Below, one piece after another: positions 15,664 through 22,602 of a DNA stretch of 25,348 nt. Origin of the DNA: an uncultured Microbacteriaceae bacterium (GTDB lineage Bacteria; Actinomycetota; Actinomycetes; Actinomycetales; Microbacteriaceae); the NCBI GenBank assembly GCA_946481135.1, contig CAMLMQ010000021.1:1-25348 (forward strand), written 5' to 3'. Positions within the stretch are counted from its first letter, which is position 1, and the number at the start of each line of letters is the position of its first letter. The notes beneath the pieces were generated by a model, which saw only the letters and a list, made by a program, of their open reading frames with translations, made no database searches and had not been told where the DNA came from. Both the position numbers and the translations under genes were made by a program.

Positions 15664-17769
15664 ATGGCCGGGGGAACGTCAGCGCTGCTGCAGGCGGATG
15701 CCGCACAGGGCCTCGCCGACGAGTTGCGGCGCCGCGCCGACGACTATGAGCGGATGGTGGCGAACTACCACGCCGCCGCCGCGAGCGAACGACGCCTCGA
15801 GCAGACGCTGAGCCCCTTACGCAACCAGGGCTTCCACGTGCTCGCCGACCGCCAGTGGCCGGGCAGCCGCACGGCGCAGGTCGACTTCCTCGTCGTCGGA
15901 CCGCCCGGGGTGTTCATCGTCGACGCGAAGTCGTGGCGCGATGTGCGCATCGAGCGCTCGGGTCTCGGTCCCCGCGTCTTCCAGGGGGACGACGACGTCA
16001 CCGAGCGGTTCGACGGGCTCGTCTCGCTCGGCGACACGATCGCCGACATCCTCGCCGACGTGGGTCTCGCGCCCGGCGAGGTGCACACCCTCGCGGTGTT
16101 CACCAACCGCCGCGATCTGAAGGCGACGGTGAGCGGCGTCGAGCTGATGAGCGAGGCGGATGTCGTGACCCGCATCCTCTCGGCGGGGCGGCGTCTGCCC
16201 GAGTCGGAGATCGAGCGCGTGCTCGTGGCCCTCATGACGGCCTGCCCGCCGTACACCGCGAGCGCGAGCCCGGCATCCGTCGTCGTGAGCGCTCCCCCGC
16301 TGACCGCCCCCGCATCCCCCGCCGAACCCGAGGAACTCGCGCTGCTCACCGTCGAAGAGGTGCAGGATGCCGCCTACGCGGGCCTCGCCGCGGAGCCGAT
16401 CGAGTCGTGGATGGCGTTCCTCCACCCCGACCAGATCAAGGTCGTGCGCCGCTCGTTCAACGGACCCAGCCGCATCCGGGGATCCGCCGGCACCGGCAAG
16501 ACCGTCGTCGGCCTGCACCGCGCCGCTCACATCGCGCGCATGCATCCCGGTCGCGTGCTCGTCACCACCTTCGTGCGCACGCTGCCCGATGTGCTCGGCA
16601 CCCTGTTCCGCCGCCTCGCCCCCGAGGTCGCCGACCGCGTCGACTTCGCCGGCATCTACACGATCGCGTTCGGGCTGCTGAAGGCGCACGGCATCCCGAT
16701 GAAGCTGGATGCCACCGCCGCGACCTCCGCGTGGAACACGGTCTGGGCACGACACGGCCTGCACGGCGAGGTCGGCGCGATCGACCGCGACGGCCGCTAC
16801 TGGCACGAGGAGATCGAGAAGGTCATCAAGGGCCGCGGCCTCGCCTCCCTCCCGGAGTACGAGAACTGCTCCCGCGTCGGCCGACAGCGCCCCCTCACCC
16901 TCCCGCAGCGCGCCGCCGTGTGGCGTCTCTACGAGGCGTACGAGGCCGAGCTGCGCGCTCGCGACGTGTGGGACTGGGCCGACGTCATCCTCAAGGCCGA
17001 GGCCCTCGTGACGCTCGGATCCTCGGCGTACCGCGCTGTCGTGGTCGACGAGGCCCAAGACCTGACGGCCGCGATGATCCGCCTGCTGCACCGCATGGTC
17101 GGCGACGAACCCGACGCCTTCAACCTCATCGGCGACGGTCAGCAGTCGATCTACCCCGGTGGGTACACGCTCGGCGAGCTCGGCATCTCCATCGCCGGCC
17201 GCGGTGTCGTCATGACCCGCAACTACCGCAACACCCGTGAGATCGCCGCGTTCGCCGCCTCACTCGTCGGGGAGTCGGGGTTCGTTGACATCGAGTCGGG
17301 GACGCGGGCTCGTATGGATGCCGCTGAGATTCTGCGCGAGGGGGCGGCCCCCTCGGTGGCGCGGTTTGCGTCGGCCGCGGAGCATGACGCGGCCCTGGTC
17401 GAACGGGTGCGGGAACTGCTTGCGACGCCCGGGGTGCATCCGGGGGATGTCGCGGTGCTCGCGATGCGCACGCGTGAGGTGTCGTCGGTGCTGCGGTTAC
17501 TTGGCGCGGCTGGCGTGTCGGCAATCTCGCTCGAGAAGTACGACGGTCGGGTGGCGGACGCGGTCAAGGTCGGCACGATCAAGCGGGCGAAGGGCCTTGA
17601 GTTCAAGCATGTGCTGGTCGCGCACACCCCGTCTGCGTTGGTCGGACCCACGGCGCTAGCCGACGCGCGCGAGCATGTCGGCGAGCGGGTGGAGATGGAT
17701 CGACGAGAACTCTACGTCGCGATGACGCGTGCGCGCGACGGGCTGTGGGTGGGCGCGGTCGCGCCCTAG
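15664..17769 (+). CDS. NERD nuclease-domain / SF1 (UvrD-like) helicase fusion
   Basis: A 701-residue protein. Residues about 1-40 are a helical lead; about 40-160 a NERD domain with the nuclease-type core QVDFLVV (D74) and VDAKS (D87, K89). A linker rich in Ala/Pro/Ser (195-222) leads to an SF1 helicase: Walker A GSAGTGKT (273-280), Walker B VVDEAQD (460-466), motif III GDGQQSIY (490-497), RNYRNT (519-524), motif V TIKRAKGLEFK, and motif VI LYVAMTRAR (683-691). Complete. It should unwind DNA and perhaps nick or bind it. Start ATG with GGGGG 4 nt before. NERD-helicases occur in defence and repair loci; here it opens a run of nuclease genes, and a defence role is inference. Confidence 0.88.
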   Translation: MAGGTSALLQADAAQGLADELRRRADDYERMVANYHAAAASERRLEQTLSPLRNQGFHVLADRQWPGSRTAQVDFLVVGPPGVFIVDAKSWRDVRIERSGLGPRVFQGDDDVTERFDGLVSLGDTIADILADVGLAPGEVHTLAVFTNRRDLKATVSGVELMSEADVVTRILSAGRRLPESEIERVLVALMTACPPYTASASPASVVVSAPPLTAPASPAEPEELALLTVEEVQDAAYAGLAAEPIESWMAFLHPDQIKVVRRSFNGPSRIRGSAGTGKTVVGLHRAAHIARMHPGRVLVTTFVRTLPDVLGTLFRRLAPEVADRVDFAGIYTIAFGLLKAHGIPMKLDATAATSAWNTVWARHGLHGEVGAIDRDGRYWHEEIEKVIKGRGLASLPEYENCSRVGRQRPLTLPQRAAVWRLYEAYEAELRARDVWDWADVILKAEALVTLGSSAYRAVVVDEAQDLTAAMIRLLHRMVGDEPDAFNLIGDGQQSIYPGGYTLGELGISIAGRGVVMTRNYRNTREIAAFAASLVGESGFVDIESGTRARMDAAEILREGAAPSVARFASAAEHDAALVERVRELLATPGVHPGDVAVLAMRTREVSSVLRLLGAAGVSAISLEKYDGRVADAVKVGTIKRAKGLEFKHVLVAHTPSALVGPTALADAREHVGERVEMDRRELYVAMTRARDGLWVGAVAP

Positions 17770-17791
17770 AACGCCTGAGCGGCGCGGTTGG

Positions 17792-19330
17792 CTAGATCTC
17801 GGTGTCCGGGCGGCCCGCACTGACCCGATACTCGTCGGCATCCGCGTGCTCGTTGAACTCGACCATCTCTTGGAAGTCGGCCGTCACCTCGCGGATCAGT
17901 TCCTTGACCTCATGGGGCGTGGCGTAGAAGAACTCGCGCCGCAAGTTGACCTGATTGACGCGACGGTCGGCGAGTGCTTGATGCAGCTTGGTCTCGAGGC
18001 CCACCGCGTCCTCGGAGAAGATCAACGCGTGGGTGTCGAACCGGAACGGCACCGACGCGTCGCCGAGCTCGCGGATTCGATCCTTCGGCTCAAGGCGGCG
18101 CGTCATGCCGATCTTCACCATTCGCTCTCCGAACGCGCCGACGTTGCTGATGACGTAGACATGCCCGATCCGGACGTTCGCCACGCGACGCTCGACCGAC
18201 TCGATCTCGCCGTCGACGCGGGCGAGTTCCGCTCTCGTCCGCTCGGCGGCCTCGGTGTCGCCCTGTGCGACGAGTCGCTCGATCGCGTTCAGGTACTGCT
18301 GCCGCTCACGCTCGAGGCGCTCACGTTGCGCCTTCAGCTCGCGCTCGGCTCGTTCGGCTTCGCGAAGCTCGGCCCTGCGCTCTCGTTCGTTCTCGCGCTC
18401 CTGCTTGACACGTTCCTGGTACTCGGCCGCGAGTTGCAGTTCCTCCATACGCAGGCGCTCATAGGCAGGAGCGACTGCGATTCCCATCCGGGCTCCGAGC
18501 TTCGCGATTTGGTCGGCTGAGGAAGCGAGTCGCTTCTGCGCAGCAGCGAGATTGCCAGCACGCACCGTCTTGACGCAGTTCTCGGCTTCGGCGTTGAAGG
18601 CGCGAAGCATGAGCTTCGAAATGTCGCCAACCCATCGCCGACCCTCGGCGGCCGAGCCGTTGAACGTGAACGTCGTGGTTGTGATCACTGCCGACTTGGC
18701 GCGGACCATGTCCTTGATTCGGCTCTGCACGACGGAAAGGCGAGTTTGGAGCTCGAGCGAAGTCTCGGCCGGGTGCTGGTAGGCATAAAGCCCGTCGCTG
18801 GCGAGATCGACGCGGTCGCGCACATCGACGAGTGACGCCGATGCTTCGTCGACCTGAGCGCGAATAGCGTCTCGTTGCGCTGTGATCTCCGCGACTGATT
18901 CTCGGAGGCGTGCTTCCTCGGCTGCGAGCTCCGCGGCGGTCATCGCACCAAGCGCAGCGAGCTGCTGATCCTTGTCGAAGTTCGCGCGGTTGAGCCCCTC
19001 CGCGAAAGCGTGCCACTGCTCCAGTTCGGCCAAGAGCGCGACGGCGAACTTCTTCGTCCCTAGCCCAGGCACGGATCGCGAGGTCAGCGGTGCCAGCGGC
19101 TGATATGTCGCGGAGCTTTCGTCGTGCAGAGGAGCCGCAACCTCTGGGGCGTGCGCTTCGACCTCCGCGAAAATCGGCTCTCGAAAATCCCATCCCTCGG
19201 GCGCCGGCGGCCAGTGGGCCGGTGGTACCCAACCCTCGGGTGGAAACCAGTCGTCCGGTGCACCTTCGGGCACGGGATCCCATCCCGGCGCAGGGCGGAA
19301 GCGGTATCCGATGATGGTGGGCTCGGTCAT
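17792..19330 (-). CDS. DUF4041 / GIY-YIG nuclease, SNIPE-like
   Basis: A 512-residue protein. Residues 9-50 are Trp/Pro-rich (PGWDP, PEGW, PPAHWPP, PEGW), resembling a DUF2510-type motif. A coiled coil spans about 95-175. DUF4041 (about 190-300) shows RIKDMVRAKSAV and MLRAFNAEAENCV. A highly charged coiled coil follows (300-385), then a C-terminal T5orf172/MUG113-type GIY-YIG nuclease (388-480) with VYV (Y392), VKIGMTRR (406-412) and catalytic-type E446. DUF4041 plus GIY-YIG is the core of SNIPE, a known membrane-anchored nuclease that cuts phage DNA during injection. This protein has no transmembrane helix, so the Trp/Pro head may do the localising. AGGAG lies 9 nt before the ATG. It converges on the helicase gene (22-nt gap). 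Confidence 0.85.
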   Translation of the reverse strand: MTEPTIIGYRFRPAPGWDPVPEGAPDDWFPPEGWVPPAHWPPAPEGWDFREPIFAEVEAHAPEVAAPLHDESSATYQPLAPLTSRSVPGLGTKKFAVALLAELEQWHAFAEGLNRANFDKDQQLAALGAMTAAELAAEEARLRESVAEITAQRDAIRAQVDEASASLVDVRDRVDLASDGLYAYQHPAETSLELQTRLSVVQSRIKDMVRAKSAVITTTTFTFNGSAAEGRRWVGDISKLMLRAFNAEAENCVKTVRAGNLAAAQKRLASSADQIAKLGARMGIAVAPAYERLRMEELQLAAEYQERVKQERENERERRAELREAERAERELKAQRERLERERQQYLNAIERLVAQGDTEAAERTRAELARVDGEIESVERRVANVRIGHVYVISNVGAFGERMVKIGMTRRLEPKDRIRELGDASVPFRFDTHALIFSEDAVGLETKLHQALADRRVNQVNLRREFFYATPHEVKELIREVTADFQEMVEFNEHADADEYRVSAGRPDTEI

Positions 19331-19357
19331 CTTGCATGCTCCTGATCCGAATTCCGC

Positions 19358-19363
19358 TCAGGC
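19358..19363 (-). promoter_or_regulatory. Putative -10 box of the DUF4041 gene
   Basis: TAGCCT on the minus strand, 27 nt before ATG 19330. It lies in the 180-nt gap shared with the divergent exonuclease gene; no clear -35 or operator is visible. Confidence 0.35.
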
Positions 19364-19510
19364 TAGCGTCACCGAACGTCAGGGCGCGATCGTCGGACCC
19401 GCTCGATCGAGTTGTCGAAGGTCCGAGAGGCATGTCTGTACCCCGCCGTGGGGCTCGCGCACGTCGCAATCCTCGCGATAACGTTCCGCTCGGATCAGGG
19501 AGGTTTCGCG

Positions 19511-20752
19511 ATGCCCGGAGCAGGGTACGCGGTCATCGACGTCGAGACGACGGGCTTCTCACCGAAGCGCGGCGACCGGATCGTCGAGATCGCCATCGTT
19601 CATGTCAGCCCTAACGGCGAGGTCGAAGGCACCTGGGAGACGCTCGTCAATCCAGGTCGGGACGTAGGACCGACTCGCATCCACGGGATTGAAGCAAGCC
19701 ACGTCGTCGACGCTCCCGACATGCGATCGCTCGCACCCCGCATCCTCAATCTGCTCGCGAACCGCGCCGTGGTCGCGCACAACCTCGAGTTCGACATGCG
19801 CTTCCTGTCGTCGGAGATCACGACGATCGACGACTCGCTCGTGATCTCGTGGTCGGGTTCGCTCGCGATGCCCGCCGTGTGCACGATGCGGCTGGCGTCC
19901 GAGTTCTTCCCGGACTCTCCGCGATCGCTCGACGCCGTCTGCGCGGCAGCGGGCGTGGAGCGCACGCTGACCCATCGTGCGGCCGCAGATGCGCGCGACA
20001 CCGCCGCGGTGCTGGCTCACTATTGGTCGCAGTCATCGACCAATCGGTACTGGGCGGATCTGCTTGCGGATGCGCTGCACTGGGAGTTCGACGTCTCCTC
20101 TGCAGCCGACTGGTTCCCGCGCGAGGCGGCGAGCGCACCTCGTCGGCACTTCGTCGAACGGATCTCCACGACCGCGGCTCCGATTCACGCCTCGGGACGG
20201 GAGCTGGACTACCTCGGCATCCTCGACCGCGCGCTCCTCGACGGTCACCTCTCACGCGCGGAGGAACAAGAACTCCTGGATGTCGCCTCGAGCCTGGGCC
20301 TCCCTCGCATGGCGGTCGAGCACCTCCACCGTTCCTACCTGCACCGCATGGTCGCGGCAGCCTGGGCGGACGGTGTGCTGACTTCGGCGGAATTGAGCGA
20401 ACTGGAGTCGCTCGCGAAGTCGCTCGGCGTCACTGATGTGGCGTTCGGAGAGCCGACACTCCCACCTATCGCGGCCCCGCCCGTGTCATCGTCACTTGCC
20501 GGAGGAACGTTCCGCCTCGAAGCCGGCGATGTCGTCGTGCTAACAGGCGACATGAGGTTCGGGCGAGAGGATTGGGCCGGGCATCTCGCGGCCCATGGCC
20601 TTCGGATGGCAGCATCGGCTTCGCGAAAGGTGAAGCTGGCAGTCGCCGCGGATCCCGATAGTCAGTCGGGGAAGGCACGGAGAGCACGGGAGCTTGGGAT
20701 CCCGATCGTCACTGAGGCGAAGCTCGTCGAACTGCTCGGAGGACACCCATGA
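19511..20752 (+). CDS. DnaQ-like 3'-5' exonuclease with TerB-like and BRCT domains
   Basis: A 413-residue three-domain protein. Residues 1-170 form a DEDDh exonuclease: ExoI DVETTG (D10, E12), ExoII AHNLEFD (D95), ExoIII HRAAAD (H155, D160). Residues about 230-306 form a helical TerB-like domain (SRAEEQELLDVASSLGL, then WADGVLTSAELSELESLAKSLG). Residues about 336-412 form a BRCT domain (VVVLTGDMRFGREDW...RARELGIPIVTEAKLVELL). It should trim DNA or RNA 3' ends, with BRCT acting in protein or DNA binding. Related exonuclease-BRCT proteins are widespread in actinobacteria. GGGAGG 8 nt before ATG 19511 fixes the start; the longer frame to 19412 is not needed. Confidence 0.87.
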   Translation: MPGAGYAVIDVETTGFSPKRGDRIVEIAIVHVSPNGEVEGTWETLVNPGRDVGPTRIHGIEASHVVDAPDMRSLAPRILNLLANRAVVAHNLEFDMRFLSSEITTIDDSLVISWSGSLAMPAVCTMRLASEFFPDSPRSLDAVCAAAGVERTLTHRAAADARDTAAVLAHYWSQSSTNRYWADLLADALHWEFDVSSAADWFPREAASAPRRHFVERISTTAAPIHASGRELDYLGILDRALLDGHLSRAEEQELLDVASSLGLPRMAVEHLHRSYLHRMVAAAWADGVLTSAELSELESLAKSLGVTDVAFGEPTLPPIAAPPVSSSLAGGTFRLEAGDVVVLTGDMRFGREDWAGHLAAHGLRMAASASRKVKLAVAADPDSQSGKARRARELGIPIVTEAKLVELLGGHP

Positions 20753-21078
20753 CATCGAGCTCGACCTCGTCGACGCTGACCGCTCGGGGCGAGCATGGTG
20801 AGCCCGAGATCTCCTCAAGGCTTGTGGCGGAGATCGACGCAGATCTCGAGTGCCTGCCGTTCACCTCGACAAACGCTTGGGTGGTGTCGCCACGCCATGC
20901 CTCCCAGGTTCTCATTGACGACGACCACGAAGAAGTAGGCATAGTTCCCCTTGCTCCAAGCTCAATCGGCCTGGTCTCGCGGAAGCGTTGTGGGCATGCG
21001 CCGGTCGGCCACCGGCGGCTCGCACCGTCTCAGTGCGCCGATGCGTCCGACTTCTCGCCGGCGATCACTAGGGTTTGA
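20749..21078 (+). CDS. Hypothetical small protein, doubtful
   Basis: A 109-residue ORF whose ATG overlaps the exonuclease stop (ATGA), which favours translational coupling. It starts Ser/Thr-rich, then VAEIDADLECLPFTSTNAWVVSPRHASQVLIDDDHEEVGIVPLAP reads like real protein; the last 35 residues look random. It may be genuine, or a gene broken near its 3' end. No family recognised. If it is not a gene, 20753-21080 is otherwise a gap of about 330 bases holding only the promoter of the next gene. Confidence 0.4.
   Translation: MTSSSTSSTLTARGEHGEPEISSRLVAEIDADLECLPFTSTNAWVVSPRHASQVLIDDDHEEVGIVPLAPSSIGLVSRKRCGHAPVGHRRLAPSQCADASDFSPAITRV
21069..21074 (+). promoter_or_regulatory. Putative leaderless promoter (-10) of the SLATT-TIR unit
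   Basis: TAGGGT lies 6 nt before ATG 21081, predicting transcription from the start codon. The -35 region is weak. An own promoter would make the SLATT-TIR pair independent of the exonuclease gene. Confidence 0.5.
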
Positions 21079-21080
21079 CC

Positions 21081-21989
21081 ATGCCGGACACGCCTCGGAG
21101 GACCTCGTCGAATGTCGAAATGCCGTCAGTCTTCACGGCAGCAGATCGGGCGTCCGGACGCGCGCAGGGAGAGTATTTGGCACTAAGCGCCAGCCGCCTA
21201 TGTACGTTAGCTCTTGCCGCGATCTTCGGCGCACTGACCGCGGTGTGGGACTCAGAGATCTTGAGGGTCGCGATTTTGGCCCTGTTCTTGCTGGCCGCGA
21301 TGTCTGAGTTCGCACTTCTCATTCGTCAGCCTGAGCGGACTTGGTACGCAGGGCGAGCAGTGGCCGAGTCGACCAAGACGCTAGCATGGCGTTACGCGGT
21401 CGGCGGCGACCCTTTTGGCCACGGTATAAAGTCGTCAGTAGCCGAAGACCTCCTGCGTTCGCGAATCGCTGATGTTCTAAGGAAGGGTCGCGATCGTATG
21501 GAGATCAAGGCTGGCGACGCCATCGTCACGCCGTCAATGCGCCAACTCCGATCGGCGGCCTTTGTCGAACGCAAGCGCACCTACCTCAATGAGCGGACAG
21601 GTGACCAGCAAAAGTGGTACTCCGATAATGCACAAAGCAACGCGTCGAAGGCAACGGTTTCTCGATATTTGCTGCTGATCGGCGAACTCATCGCTGTTGT
21701 GGCGGCGGCAATAGCCGTGGGCAGTGGCTCCCGCATCGAATTCGCCGGTATCGTCGCCGCAATGGTCGCCGGTGGCGCAGCTTGGCTGGCGATCAAGCAG
21801 TACTCGCAGTTGACTTCAGCTTACAGGGTCGCGGGAGCAGAACTCGCAATTCAGCATTCCGCACTTGAGTCGGTGCGCTCACAAGACTGGCCCGCGGCCG
21901 TCGCGGACGCTGAGGAAGCAATCAGTCGCGAGCACACAATGTGGCTAGCTTCGCGAGGAGAAGAGCCCATTAACATCAAGGAGGCCTGA
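21081..21989 (+). CDS. Tandem SLATT (DUF4231-type) membrane effector
   Basis: A 302-residue protein with two SLATT-like halves. The N-terminal half has two helices (about 37-55 and 60-82) after a short soluble lead. A cytoplasmic helical stretch follows (84-190) with the family-like block FVERKRTYLNERTGDQQKWY (161-180). The C-terminal half has two helices (about 195-214 and 220-238) and a helical tail. SLATT domains are 2-TM modules proposed as pore-forming effectors that answer nucleotide signals in bacterial conflict systems. The next gene encodes a TIR protein 4 nt downstream, so the pair is one operon. ATG 21081 is preferred to TTG 21075 because a -10 box lies 6 nt before it. The pore role is inferred from the family. 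Confidence 0.8.
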   Translation: MPDTPRRTSSNVEMPSVFTAADRASGRAQGEYLALSASRLCTLALAAIFGALTAVWDSEILRVAILALFLLAAMSEFALLIRQPERTWYAGRAVAESTKTLAWRYAVGGDPFGHGIKSSVAEDLLRSRIADVLRKGRDRMEIKAGDAIVTPSMRQLRSAAFVERKRTYLNERTGDQQKWYSDNAQSNASKATVSRYLLLIGELIAVVAAAIAVGSGSRIEFAGIVAAMVAGGAAWLAIKQYSQLTSAYRVAGAELAIQHSALESVRSQDWPAAVADAEEAISREHTMWLASRGEEPINIKEA

Positions 21990-21993
21990 AGGC

Positions 21994-22578
21994 ATGGGGC
22001 GCAAGATTTACATTTCCTTCAAAACGGAGGATCTCGCCTACAAGACAACCATTCAGAATCTCAATGGGTTCGATTTTGTTGACAAGTCCCTTAATGAAGC
22101 GATCGAATCTAGCGATGATGACTACATCATGAGTCGCATTCGGAGCGACTATCTTTATGATTCCACCGTGACGATTTTCTTGATCGGGACCCGAAGTTCT
22201 GAGATACTCGGCGACTACGAGCAACGCTACATAAAGCGCGAACTTCAGGCATCCCTCTTTAGTTCTGCCAGCCACGGAAAGAGCGGCATCCTCGGCATCG
22301 TCCTGCCTGAAATGTACTCGTCGATATACGGCGGCAAGTACGAATGCTCAACCTGTCACGGAACCCATAACCTTGTGTCAGTCAACGACAGTACGGTGAT
22401 TAGGGAGTTCAGCTACAACTATTACATCCCAAACGGAAAGTGTTCTCATCGCGAGGACGAGAGATACTGCGTTCTGGTACGCTGGGAGGACTTCATTGTA
22501 GATCCCGAAATTTATGTCGAGGCGGCGTTCGAGAAGCGTTCGGCCCCGGTTGCCAACAAGACGAGGGTTCGACCCTAA
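21994..22578 (+). CDS. TIR-like (ThsB/MTH538-type, DUF1863) protein
   Basis: A 194-residue soluble protein. The N-terminal TIR-like domain (about 3-110) shows KIYISFKTED, the block KSLNEAIESSDDDYIMSRIRSD typical of ThsB-like proteins, VTIFLIGTRS, and YIKRELQASL with E83 as the candidate catalytic Glu. The C-terminal part (112-175) carries C118-x2-C121 and C150-x8-C159, a possible zinc site. ThsB TIRs use NAD to make cyclic-ADP-ribose-type signals on phage infection. AAGGAGG 9 nt before ATG is a strong ribosome site. It follows the SLATT gene by 4 nt. G+C is far lower than its neighbours (51 of 120 bases, about 43%, at 22021-22140), a sign of recent transfer. Confidence 0.83.
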   Translation: MGRKIYISFKTEDLAYKTTIQNLNGFDFVDKSLNEAIESSDDDYIMSRIRSDYLYDSTVTIFLIGTRSSEILGDYEQRYIKRELQASLFSSASHGKSGILGIVLPEMYSSIYGGKYECSTCHGTHNLVSVNDSTVIREFSYNYYIPNGKCSHREDERYCVLVRWEDFIVDPEIYVEAAFEKRSAPVANKTRVRP

Positions 22579-22591
22579 AGGCCCTGGCCTT
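22578..22591. terminator. Small palindrome between convergent genes
   Basis: AAGGCC-CT-GGCCTT in the 24-nt gap between the TIR stop and the gatB stop. It is a 5-bp stem with a 4-nt loop at RNA level, so at best a weak two-way terminator. Confidence 0.35.
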
Positions 22592-22602
22592 CGAGCGGTC
22601 GT

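Noticed and set aside
22562..22576. T-arm-like AGGGTTCGACCCT at the end of the TIR gene, possible tRNA or attachment site
   Set aside because: The T-loop geometry is wrong (5-nt loop), no acceptor or anticodon arms fold around it, and no second copy is seen in the window.
21081..22578. Canonical Thoeris
   Set aside because: No SIR2-SLOG or macro-domain ThsA is encoded in the window; only the TIR component matches.
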